From assembly GCF_902506205.1 (NCBI RefSeq), contig NZ_LR732816.1, forward strand, positions 1 to 64,000: a stretch of DNA of 64,000 nt. The letters are read 5' to 3'. Under the pieces are notes generated by a model, which was not told the origin of the DNA, made no database searches, and saw only the letters and a list, made by a program, of their open reading frames with translations. Source of the DNA: Brevundimonas sp. G8 (lineage in GTDB: Bacteria; Pseudomonadota; Alphaproteobacteria; Caulobacterales; Caulobacteraceae). This document shows positions 20,150-28,350 of the stretch, piece by piece. Numbering within the stretch: the stretch's first letter is position 1; every line of letters starts with the position of its first letter. The translations under genes were made by a program, and so were the position numbers.

Positions 20150-20962
20150 ATGTTTCGTTACCTGCTGCCCGCCGTCGCCTTCCTCGCGATCGCCAATCCG
20201 GTGTTCGCGCAGGTGGGGGCCGACCTGAATATCTCGCCCAAGCGGGTGGTGTTCGGCCCCGGCGAACGCAGCGCCACGGTCTATGTCTTCAATCAGGGCG
20301 ACCAGCCCGCAACCTATTCCGTCGAACTGATCGACCGGGTGATGACGGCGGACGGCCAGATCGTGGCCGCCGCCGATAATCCCGAAACGACGCTCGATTC
20401 GGCGCGCGACCTTGTTCAATACACGCCACGCCGCATCACCCTTCAGCCGCGCGAGAGCCAGGCCATCCGCGTGCGTGCTCGCCCCGGCGGCGACGGCGAG
20501 CACCGCAGTCACCTGACCGTGACCGCCCTTCCGCCCGAGAACGCCGGCTTCACCGTCGATCAGGCTGCGGCCGGCGGTGACGATGTGACGCTTCAGGTCG
20601 TGGCCCTGTTCAGCGTCAGCATTCCGGTCATCGTCCGCGACGGCGCTGTGGACGCGCGCGCCGACATCGACCGCGTCTCCTTGACCCAGGACGGCGCCCA
20701 GACCCTGCTGTCGCTGGATCTGGTGCGCAACGGAACCAGTTCGGTCTATGGCGACGTCGAAGTCTTCATCGAGGATGCCGCCGGGCGCCGCCCCCTGACC
20801 GCCGTGCGCGGCGTCGCCGTCTATCCCGAGGTCGCACGCCGCACGGTGATCGCCGCCCTGCCGCAAGGCGTGGCGTCCGGCCAAACCCTGACCATCATTT
20901 ATCGCGACGACGACGCGGAAAAGGGCCAGGTGCTGGCGACCACGACCCTGATCGCGCCGTGA
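20150..20962 (+). CDS. Periplasmic fimbrial chaperone (PapD-like)
   Basis: A 270-residue protein with a signal peptide (LLPAVAFLAIANPVFAQ) followed by an immunoglobulin-like chaperone domain starting with LNISPKRVVFGPGERSATVYVFN, the usual first beta-strands of PapD-type chaperones. The strand YTPRRITLQPRESQAIRVRA matches the conserved region that ends in the basic, subunit-anchoring segment. Such proteins cap subunits in the periplasm and pass them to the usher. The ATG at 20150 has GGAG 5 nt upstream; the frame is open further upstream but without a secretion signal. It overlaps the usher start by 4 bp (GTGA). Confidence 0.82.
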   Translation: MFRYLLPAVAFLAIANPVFAQVGADLNISPKRVVFGPGERSATVYVFNQGDQPATYSVELIDRVMTADGQIVAAADNPETTLDSARDLVQYTPRRITLQPRESQAIRVRARPGGDGEHRSHLTVTALPPENAGFTVDQAAAGGDDVTLQVVALFSVSIPVIVRDGAVDARADIDRVSLTQDGAQTLLSLDLVRNGTSSVYGDVEVFIEDAAGRRPLTAVRGVAVYPEVARRTVIAALPQGVASGQTLTIIYRDDDAEKGQVLATTTLIAP

Positions 20963-23676
20963 CCGTGGCGCGCTCCACCGGCGCGGCTCTCATGGCGCTG
21001 GCCACATCGGGCATCGCCTGGAGCGCGACGGCCCAGGACAGCCTGGTGCGCAATCTGGTCATCGCCGCCGATCCCCAGCCTTTCAGCGCCGACGACCTGT
21101 TGTGGATGGAGGTGGACGCCGGCGGAGTCGCCCTCACCGATTCCATGAACGTATACGCCTCGCGGGCCGGCGTCTTCGTGCCGCTGGGCGAGTTCTCACG
21201 CGTGCTGGACCTCGCCGTCGGCGTCTTTCCAGCCCAGCGCCGCGCCGAGGGCTGGGTGCTGGATACGTCCAATCGCATCACCGTCGATCTGACGACGCGC
21301 GAGGCCAAGGTCGCCGGTCGCACGATCCGGTTCGGGGCGGACCAGGCGGCCATCTATGACGAGGACCTCTATCTTCGCACCGACCTGATCGAACAGTTGC
21401 TGCCGGTGAAGCTGAAGGCGGACACCAGCGCCCAGATGCTGACCGTGACCACCACGCGCGCCCTGCCGTTCGAGCAGAGGGCCGAACGGGCCCGTCGCCA
21501 GGCGGCCGCCGGTGTCATAGACGCCGAGGACGATGTGGTCCGCCAATCCACCCCCTATCGTCTGGCCAGCCCGCCTGCCTTCGACGTCAATATCGGCGGC
21601 CAGGTCGCGCGCGACGGCGTCGACAACGCCCGGCGCTACGACGTGCGCGCGGCCGGTGACCTGCTCCATGCGGGCTTCGAGGCCTATGTCGGTTCCGATG
21701 ACGAGGGCACGATCAACGCCGTCCGCGTCGCTCTGACCCGCAAGGATCCCTATGGCCACGCGCTAGGACCGCTGGGCGGCACGCGCGCCAGCATCGGCGA
21801 CGTCTTCTCGCCGTCCATGCCCATCGGCGTCTCCGGCGTCGCCGGACGCGGGGTCTATTATTCGTCGGCGCCGCTGGAAAACCTCGACCTCGCCACCCCG
21901 CTCAATCTTCGCGGCGAACTGGCCCTGGGAGAGGAGGTGGAGCTGTACGTCAACGAGGTGCTGCAACGCGCCCAGACTTCACCGGTCCAGGGGCGCTACG
22001 AGTTTCTGGACGTGCCCCTGGCCTTTGGCCTGAACACGATCCGCCTGGTCTTCTACGGCTCGCAGGGCCAGATCCGCGAGGTCGTGCGCCGCATCAACTT
22101 CGGCTCGGGCCAGTTGGAGCCGGGCCGCTTCGTCGTGCGGCTCAGCGCCGTCGAACAGGGGCTGACCGTCTTCGACGTGGGCGATCCCATTGGCGGTCAG
22201 GATGTCGGGGCGTTGCGCCTGGTCGCCACCGTCGATTACGGCCTCTCGTCCGGCCTGACCCTCAGCGCCGGCGCCGCGCGCTATGAACCACAGGGTCGCG
22301 ACAGCCGCACCCTGGGCACAGCCGGGGTCCGCAGCTCGCTGGGCCCCGTCGCCGCTCAGATCGACGCCGCCCTGGACGACCAGGGCGGACGCGGCGTCTC
22401 CGTCGGTCTGGCCACCCGCGCCTATGGCGTCTCCCTGATCGGCCGGCACTCCGAATATGGCGCGGGTTTCATCGACGAGACGCGTCAGCTCGGCGCCCTC
22501 TATCAGGCGCCCCTGTCGCGCGCCACCGACATTCGCGCCGACGGCCAGTGGACGGCGCCCGGCGGACTGGTCGTGCCGATCTCGCTGAACGCGCGCCGCC
22601 TGGTCCGCACAGACGGCGTCAACCTGACCACCGCCGAACTGCGCGCCTCCGCCCCCCTCGGCCGCTACTACGCCTCCAGCAACATCGCCTATGAGGCCGA
22701 AACCGACGGAGGCGCCGATCGCCGCCGGTGGCTGGGCGGATTCGATATCAACACCCTGATTTCAGCGCGGCTTCAGACCCGCGCCGGCCTGACCTATGAG
22801 ATATCGCCGGACCCCAGCCTCGACACGGCCTATGTCACCGCCGACTGGCAGCTCAGCCCCATCGCCGCCTTGCGCTTTGGCGCCATCCGCGCCTTGGGGC
22901 CGCAGGCTTCAACGGCTGTGCAAGCCTCGCACCTGTGGCGCGCGCCGCGTTTCGACCTCGCCCTGAACGTCGCTTATGAAACCCGCCGACAGGACTGGCG
23001 GATCGGCCTGCAGCTAGGCTTCGGCTTCGGCTATGATCCCGGCCGGCATGGCTACCGGATCACCCGCCCCGGCGTGGCCGGCGGCGGCTCGGTCGCGATC
23101 AACGCCTGGGTGGACGAGAACGGCGACGGCCTGCGCCAGGCCGACGAGCCGGGCGTGCCGGGCATCGTGGCCGACACCAACGCGGGAGGCGTCACCACCG
23201 ACGCCGACGGCCGCGTCTACACCACCGGCTTGGGCGACGTGCCGACCGCTCGTATTCGCCTGACGACCGAAGGCGTCGACGACCCCTTCCTTGTCGGCGG
23301 CCCCACTGACATCCAGATCGTGCCGCGTCCCGGTCAGGCGGCGCAGATCGACTATCCGATGCAGCGCAGCGCCGAGGTGCAGCTTCTGGCCCTGCTCGTT
23401 CGCGGTTCCGGCGAGCCCCGCCCCCTCGCCGCCTTGGCCATCGAACTGGTCCCGAAAGGCGCCGGCGCACCCATCGCCGGCCGCAGCGACCACGCCGGCG
23501 TGCTGTTCTTCGAACGGGTGCGGCCGGGCGTATATGATGTCCGGCTGGACGGAGATCAGGCCCACGCCCTGGGCGTTTCCCTGATCGAGGGCGCCCGCGT
23601 CGTGGTCCCCGCCACGGGCGGCTTCGTGGACGCAGGCCGCTTCCTGGTCCGCATCGAAGGCGAGGTCCGGCAATGA
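20959..23676 (+). CDS. Outer-membrane usher-like protein
   Basis: A 905-residue protein with a signal peptide ending near TAQ-DSL, an N-terminal domain, a long beta-rich region with many alternating aromatic strands (barrel), and a plug-like region (ELYVNEVLQRAQTSPVQGRYEFLDVPL, shown here only to mark the position around residues 320-350). Around residue 715 is an acidic loop D-E-N-G-D-G-L-R-Q-A-D-E followed by PGVPGIVADTNAGG, resembling SdrD-B/EF-hand-like repeats, and the last ~100 residues look like a carboxypeptidase-regulatory-like beta domain. These C-terminal modules differ from the classical FimD/PapC plan. It begins with GTG inside the chaperone stop and overlaps the next gene by 4 bp. 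Confidence 0.8.
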   Translation: MTVARSTGAALMALATSGIAWSATAQDSLVRNLVIAADPQPFSADDLLWMEVDAGGVALTDSMNVYASRAGVFVPLGEFSRVLDLAVGVFPAQRRAEGWVLDTSNRITVDLTTREAKVAGRTIRFGADQAAIYDEDLYLRTDLIEQLLPVKLKADTSAQMLTVTTTRALPFEQRAERARRQAAAGVIDAEDDVVRQSTPYRLASPPAFDVNIGGQVARDGVDNARRYDVRAAGDLLHAGFEAYVGSDDEGTINAVRVALTRKDPYGHALGPLGGTRASIGDVFSPSMPIGVSGVAGRGVYYSSAPLENLDLATPLNLRGELALGEEVELYVNEVLQRAQTSPVQGRYEFLDVPLAFGLNTIRLVFYGSQGQIREVVRRINFGSGQLEPGRFVVRLSAVEQGLTVFDVGDPIGGQDVGALRLVATVDYGLSSGLTLSAGAARYEPQGRDSRTLGTAGVRSSLGPVAAQIDAALDDQGGRGVSVGLATRAYGVSLIGRHSEYGAGFIDETRQLGALYQAPLSRATDIRADGQWTAPGGLVVPISLNARRLVRTDGVNLTTAELRASAPLGRYYASSNIAYEAETDGGADRRRWLGGFDINTLISARLQTRAGLTYEISPDPSLDTAYVTADWQLSPIAALRFGAIRALGPQASTAVQASHLWRAPRFDLALNVAYETRRQDWRIGLQLGFGFGYDPGRHGYRITRPGVAGGGSVAINAWVDENGDGLRQADEPGVPGIVADTNAGGVTTDADGRVYTTGLGDVPTARIRLTTEGVDDPFLVGGPTDIQIVPRPGQAAQIDYPMQRSAEVQLLALLVRGSGEPRPLAALAIELVPKGAGAPIAGRSDHAGVLFFERVRPGVYDVRLDGDQAHALGVSLIEGARVVVPATGGFVDAGRFLVRIEGEVRQ

Positions 23677-24215
23677 ACCGCACAGCCCTTATGCTCGCCC
23701 TGACCGCCGCTCTTGCGTTAAACGCCCCGCGTGACGCGCTTGCCGACGCTTCGGTGACACGATCGCCCGCGACGGCGCCCACTTTGGGCACGACCATCCG
23801 CGGCACGTCGGCGACAACCTTCAGCATCTCCACCGCCGGCTCCGTGACCCGCACCAGCGGCGATGCCATTCGGCTGACATCCGGTTCGGTGACGACGCCG
23901 ACCCTGTCGATCAACTGCGGCCTGTTGAACCTGTCGGGCCTGTGCGCCCTGCGCTATATTCGCGTCACCATCACCCCCGTCACCGGCAGCGGCCCCGCGA
24001 CCATATCCCGGCTGAGGGTCGGCGGATTGAGCGGCGCCACCTATCGCACCGGCTCGGCGCCGACCGAAGCGGCCAGCCTGACCTTCGACCTCAATCCCAT
24101 CGGCCTGCTCAGCACCGCCACAATTCAGCTCGGCATGGACGTGGTGCTGGCCGCCAACGCCGCCAGCGGAGCCTACAGCTTCGACTACATCGTCACGGTT
24201 CAACTGGTGACATGA
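23673..24215 (+). CDS. Secreted beta-rich subunit of the usher operon
   Basis: A 180-residue protein with a signal peptide (LMLALTAALALNAPRDALA) and a Ser/Thr/Gly-rich mature part. It has a Cys pair (NCGLLNLSGLCALR), unlike the first subunit, and ends in strands FDYIVTVQLVT that resemble the last strand of DUF4402-type proteins. ATGA overlaps both the preceding usher and the following gene. Probably a minor or tip subunit (inference). Confidence 0.7.
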   Translation: MNRTALMLALTAALALNAPRDALADASVTRSPATAPTLGTTIRGTSATTFSISTAGSVTRTSGDAIRLTSGSVTTPTLSINCGLLNLSGLCALRYIRVTITPVTGSGPATISRLRVGGLSGATYRTGSAPTEAASLTFDLNPIGLLSTATIQLGMDVVLAANAASGAYSFDYIVTVQLVT

Positions 24216-24667
24216 CACCCCTTCGCGCCCTTATCCTCGCCATGCTGCTCATCGCCCTCGCCGTCCCCGCGCTGGCGCAGGAACCGGCGCGCGCCACGAT
24301 CAGCATCGAACGCAGCCTCAGCATCGTCTCCGTCCGCCCGATCCAGCTCTCGCCCGAACAACGCGTCGCCACCCTGTCGCTCAGCGCCGACATTCAGCCC
24401 AATGCGCCTGCGGTGATCCGCGTCACCGGCGATCCCGGCCGGGTCTATCGCATCCGCGTGCCCCGCACCCTGACCTCCAGCGAAGGCGTCGCCCTGGTCG
24501 AGGATCTGCAGATCTGGAGCGAGAACACCGGCGACGTGTCGGTGATCCGCACCTCTCACATGGACTTGGACGGCCGCGACATGCTGCGGGTTTCCGGCCG
24601 CCTGCGCCCCGCCAATGGCGCGTCCGATACCGTCGCCGCCCTGCCCCTCAGCATCGACTACGAATAG
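24212..24667 (+). CDS. Secreted small protein of the usher operon, likely minor subunit
   Basis: A 151-residue protein with a signal peptide (LILAMLLIALAVPALAQ) and a beta-rich mature part starting ARATISIERSLSIVSVRPIQL, which resembles the 'xI.v.r.L.i....L.FG' opening of DUF4402 domains. No cysteines. The ATG overlaps the previous stop by 4 bp. It ends the operon, one base before the stop of the convergent Hpt gene, so there is no room for a terminator. Confidence 0.7.
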   Translation: MTPLRALILAMLLIALAVPALAQEPARATISIERSLSIVSVRPIQLSPEQRVATLSLSADIQPNAPAVIRVTGDPGRVYRIRVPRTLTSSEGVALVEDLQIWSENTGDVSVIRTSHMDLDGRDMLRVSGRLRPANGASDTVAALPLSIDYE

Positions 24668-24668
24668 A

Positions 24669-24944
24669 TCAGGGCAAGGCGTCCAGCGACGCGATCAACC
24701 GATCCATCGCCGCCGCATCCAGCCCCCGCCCCGACGCGAACCCGTCGTCCACCGCCAGCGCCGCCGCGCCAATATCGGTGAATCCGAACATGCCCGCCGA
24801 CCCCGCCAACCCGTGCGCGACCCGCTCCACCCGATCGAGATCACCGACCGCCAGAGCCTGCGCCAACGCGGCCCGATCCTCCGTCGCCCGGACGCAGAAC
24901 TCGGCCCTCAGCGCCGTCAGCGCCGTCAGCGGATCGTCGCTCAT
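24669..24944 (-). CDS. Hpt phosphotransfer protein
   Basis: A 91-residue helical protein with the histidine phosphotransfer motif (RVAHGLAGSAGMFGF) around its centre; the His in AHGLAGSA is the expected phosphoacceptor. Such proteins carry phosphate between a receiver of a hybrid kinase and a final response regulator. It overlaps the receiver gene upstream by 4 bp (ATGA) and is the last gene of a three-gene phosphorelay operon. Length is normal for a free-standing Hpt domain. Confidence 0.85.
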   Translation of the reverse strand: MSDDPLTALTALRAEFCVRATEDRAALAQALAVGDLDRVERVAHGLAGSAGMFGFTDIGAAALAVDDGFASGRGLDAAAMDRLIASLDALP

Positions 24945-25324
24945 GCGTCCGCCGCGGCCAGAATGTCCCGCAACTGGCGCGCCAGGGTCATCGGATCGAA
25001 CGGCTTGACCACCACGCCAATGGCCCCCAGGGCCTTCAGCCGCTCGATCTCCTCGCTCTGAGCACGCGCCGTCATGAAGACGACCGGCGTCTTCTCCAGC
25101 CCCGAAATTTCGCGCAGACGCGCCAGCACGCTGGGCCCATCCATCGACGGCATCATCACATCCAGCAGGACGATGTCCGGCGCCGGCCCCGCCTCTAGCT
25201 GCGCCAGCGCGTCCGCCCCAGACCCCACGCTGGTCAGCACCAGGTCTGGATCCAGCTCCAGCGCGAACGCCGCCACCTCGCGGATGTCCGGCTCGTCATC
25301 GACGTGCATCACGGTCAGGGGCAT
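24941..25324 (-). CDS. Single-domain response regulator (CheY-like)
   Basis: A 127-residue receiver domain without an output domain: acidic residues in HVDDEPD, phosphoacceptor Asp55 (IVLLDVMMPSMDG) and the conserved Lys in VVVKPFDP. I chose the ATG at 25324 since GAGGAG lies just upstream; an in-frame start at 25339 adds five residues. It lies 11 bp after the hybrid kinase and overlaps the Hpt gene. It may be a phosphate shuttle or sink in the relay, or act by protein-protein contact like CheY. Confidence 0.88.
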   Translation of the reverse strand: MPLTVMHVDDEPDIREVAAFALELDPDLVLTSVGSGADALAQLEAGPAPDIVLLDVMMPSMDGPSVLARLREISGLEKTPVVFMTARAQSEEIERLKALGAIGVVVKPFDPMTLARQLRDILAAADA

Positions 25325-25335
25325 GAAATCTCCTC

Positions 25336-27804
25336 TCAACGGTCACGCGGGGTGAAGGTCAATCGCCGCACCGTCCGCGCCAGATCGGCCAGCGACGCCG
25401 ACGACTTGACCAGCACCGCCTCGACGCGCTCGCCCAGCGCGGCATCCATGTCCTGCGCGGAATAGACCACGACCGGGATCCCCTTGGCGCCTTCGCCCAG
25501 ATCGGGCAGCAGCTCCAGCCCCGACCCGTCCGGCAGCCCGAGATCCAGGATCACCAGATCCGGCCTGGCCCGCGCCAGCACCTTGCGCGCCTGCGACAGG
25601 CTGGTCGCATGCGTGATCTCGGCGATCCCGGCCAGGGTTTCGGCGGTGACCTGCAGAATATCGGGGTCGTCGTCCACATGCAGGATGACCGGCGCCTGAC
25701 GCCCCAGCCGCTCCAGCACGGCGGCGATGGCGCTACGCAATCGCTCTTGATCGAACGGTTTCTCAAGCCAGTCAATCACCTCCAGCGATCGCCCCCGCGC
25801 CCGCCCCCGCGCCACGTCGGCCGAGACGACCACGACCGGCGTGTCCACCGTACCGGGCCGTTCGCGCAGGGCCCGGATCAGGCCGATCCCATCCGCATCC
25901 GGCAGTTGCAGATCCACCAGAATGGCGGCGAACCCCTCGCCCTCCACGGCGTCCAGCGCGGCGGCGGCGCTGCCGGCGACCAAGGCGTCGAACCCGTCTT
26001 GCGCCAGCATGATCCGCAGCACCTCCGCCGCATCGGGATCGTCCTCGACGATCAACAGGCGCGGCCCGTGCGTCGTCTGCGGCGCGGCGTCGCCGACCGT
26101 CATCGGCAGGTCCAGATGGAAGGTCGCCCCCTCGCCCGGCGCCGATTCGAACCACAGCCGCCCGCCGTGCCGCTCGGCGATTTCCTTGGCGATCGCCAGC
26201 CCCAGGCCGGTGCCGCCGCGCTGGCGGGTGTCCGATCCGTCGGCCTGGGCGAACTTGGTGAAGATGCGCGCCCGGAACGCATCGGGCACGCCCGGCCCGT
26301 GATCGCGCACGCTCAGCCGCACGATGCGCGCCTCGGGCATGACCGCCACCTCGACCGTGCCGCTCTCCGGCGAAAACTTGGCTGCATTGGACAACAGGTT
26401 GACGACCACCTGCACCAGGCGATCCACATCCCCCATCACGGGCGCCGCCGGCCCCTCGGCTAGCTCCAGCCTGACCCCCAGCCCGTCGGCGTATCCCCGC
26501 ACATTATCAAGCGACCGGATCGCGACCTCGCGCAGATCGATGGGCTGAAGCTCCAGATTGATCTGGCCGGACTCCAGCTTCTCCACATCCAGAATGTCGT
26601 TGATCAGCCGCACCAGCCGCAGGCTGTTGGAATGGGCGATGCCGATCAGGCGCCCCGCGCGCTCCGACAGACTGCCCGCCGCGCCCCCCGCCAACAGGCC
26701 CAACGACCCGGCGATGGAGGTCAGCGGCGTCCTCAGCTCATGACTGACGGTCGAGACGAACTGCTTCTTCAGCTCCTCGACCCGGCGCCGGTCCGTGATG
26801 TCGCGCACCACCGCCACCAGATGCACGCCGGTCGGCAGTTCCAGCGGACTGAAGGCGACATCGACCGGAAACGCCTCGCCGCTTCGCCGCCGTCCCGTCA
26901 ACTCCTGCACCAGGCCCCCCGTCGCATCGGCCCCGCCCGCACGGATCCGCGCCATCAATCCCTTGTCCCCCTGATCGCTCGCCTCCAGCAGCACAGCCAC
27001 GTCGCGCCGCCCCAGCTCCTGCACCGACCAGCCGAACATCCTTGTGGCGGCGGCGTTCATCGTCTCGATGGTGCCGCTGGGGTTCAGCGTCAGTATGGCG
27101 TCGATCGCGCTGTCGAAAATGGCTTCCTGCCGCGCCGCCGTCGCCCGAACCTCGGCCAGCAGCCTGCGCCGCGTCGTGACATATCGCACGAGCAGAGCCG
27201 CGCCCCCCGCCACCAGGGCGATCAGCGCCACGAACATCGCCGTCACCATCGCCTCAGTCGAACGCGACCGCGCCTCGACCCGCTGGGTCAACGCCATTAG
27301 CGCGCGCGCATCGACATCCGTCATCCTGTTGATGGTTGCACGAATACGATCCATCGCCGCCTTGCCCCCGCCGGTGGCGACGGCCGTCAGCCCTGCCTCG
27401 CGGCCGCGCCGGTCATGGGCCTCCAACGCCTCGCGCATCGCCGTCTGTTTGACCGCGATCCGTCGCTCTAGCTCGGCGATGTTGGCGCGCTGAACCGGAT
27501 CACCCGCATAGGCGGCCCTCAGCTGCGGCAACTCCCGGCCCAAGCGCTCGGTCGCGGTCGTATAGGGAACCAGAAAATCGGGATCGCCGCTGATGATATA
27601 GCCGCGCTGCCCCGTCTCTGCGTCCTGCATCAGCGAGAAGACGGTCTGCAACTCCTCGCGCGCCTTGTGCGACTGCGCCGTCTCCTGCCGCAGCGCCCGA
27701 ACCCGCTCGAAATCGCGCCGCATCTCCAGCCCGACCAGCACCAGACCGACCACCAGGGCAACAACCGCAAGGGCCAATCCCCACTGTCGACGTGATCTGC
27801 GCAC
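25336..27804 (-). CDS. Hybrid sensor histidine kinase, CHASE3-PAS-HisKA-HATPase-REC-REC
   Basis: About 822 residues (numbers counted from the TTG at 27807). TM1 is ~9-28 and TM2 ~188-208, with a CHASE3-like periplasmic sensor between them (DAETGQRGYIISGD). A PAS domain spans ~224-340. The HisKA domain has His356 in STVSHELRTPL. The ATPase domain shows NLLSNAAKF, DHGPGVP and GGTGLGLAIA. Receiver 1 has Asp632 and Lys683; receiver 2 has Asp755 and Lys801. All key residues are present. GTG at 27804 or TTG at 27807 could start it; GAGGGGG lies upstream. With the single receiver and Hpt genes downstream it makes a complete phosphorelay; the output regulator is not obvious. Confidence 0.92.
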   Translation of the reverse strand: MRRSRRQWGLALAVVALVVGLVLVGLEMRRDFERVRALRQETAQSHKAREELQTVFSLMQDAETGQRGYIISGDPDFLVPYTTATERLGRELPQLRAAYAGDPVQRANIAELERRIAVKQTAMREALEAHDRRGREAGLTAVATGGGKAAMDRIRATINRMTDVDARALMALTQRVEARSRSTEAMVTAMFVALIALVAGGAALLVRYVTTRRRLLAEVRATAARQEAIFDSAIDAILTLNPSGTIETMNAAATRMFGWSVQELGRRDVAVLLEASDQGDKGLMARIRAGGADATGGLVQELTGRRRSGEAFPVDVAFSPLELPTGVHLVAVVRDITDRRRVEELKKQFVSTVSHELRTPLTSIAGSLGLLAGGAAGSLSERAGRLIGIAHSNSLRLVRLINDILDVEKLESGQINLELQPIDLREVAIRSLDNVRGYADGLGVRLELAEGPAAPVMGDVDRLVQVVVNLLSNAAKFSPESGTVEVAVMPEARIVRLSVRDHGPGVPDAFRARIFTKFAQADGSDTRQRGGTGLGLAIAKEIAERHGGRLWFESAPGEGATFHLDLPMTVGDAAPQTTHGPRLLIVEDDPDAAEVLRIMLAQDGFDALVAGSAAAALDAVEGEGFAAILVDLQLPDADGIGLIRALRERPGTVDTPVVVVSADVARGRARGRSLEVIDWLEKPFDQERLRSAIAAVLERLGRQAPVILHVDDDPDILQVTAETLAGIAEITHATSLSQARKVLARARPDLVILDLGLPDGSGLELLPDLGEGAKGIPVVVYSAQDMDAALGERVEAVLVKSSASLADLARTVRRLTFTPRDR

Positions 27805-27807
27805 CAA

Positions 27808-28350
27808 CCCGCCCCCTCGACCTCAGCCGACGCCGCCAACTCCGACGTGCATCGATCGTTCATTCCGATCGTCCGACATCCGGGTGCGATAGGCAACATC
27901 GTTCCCGACCTGGATCTATCACGCGTGATCAAAGGATGCTTGGCACGTTAATCGTTGCAGCGGCCACGCCCGTTTTGCGTCGATACGGCAACTAGACGTA
28001 GCGTTTCACAGCCACAAAAGAATGGTTGCTTCTATCATAACGGTGCGACGCTCGGTTGGAGCCTAATGTGACCGGAGCAGGAGCCGTATCGCTGATGAGT
28101 GCTAGTCAAGCGACGCTGCCTTACCTCGAACCGATGGCGTGACCACTCGTGCACACGCGTTGGACGGTATCGCATCCGGCCCCGCCGGAAGGAGCGCCAC
28201 TCCAAATTTTTTCAGTTGTGCCAAGCGCTGAGACTATCACAGCGACGAGTCAGATTTAGTCGAAGTCTGGAAGACCGTAGAACCATCATTAACGCTTGCT
28301 ATTGCCTCGCCTGACGTTAGGAACCCGGCTCCCCTCCTTGGAGCCCTGCC
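27808..28350. other. 543-bp intergenic region, no gene seen
   Basis: This lies between the divergent hybrid kinase and Hsp70-family genes, so it should hold both promoters. The only structures I can point to are a perfect 12-bp palindrome ATCACGCGTGAT (27918-27929), about 110 bp upstream of the kinase, and the hairpin just before the Hsp70 start. A short open frame at 28099-28314 has no family features and I do not call it. G+C is visibly lower than in the flanking genes. Confidence 0.6.
28327..28345 (+). promoter_or_regulatory. Hairpin covering the ribosome-binding site of the Hsp70-family gene
   Basis: GGCTCC (28327-28332) can pair with GGAGCC (28340-28345) around CCTCCTT. The right arm contains GGAG, the only plausible Shine-Dalgarno, 7 nt before the ATG at 28351. 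If it forms in the mRNA it would hide the ribosome site, as in RNA thermometers. Six G:C-rich pairs make it quite stable. Function is inferred only. Confidence 0.35.

Noticed and set aside
28099..28314. Small open frame in the kinase-Hsp70 intergenic region
   Set aside because: Basic, low-complexity translation without start context; no similarity I recognise.
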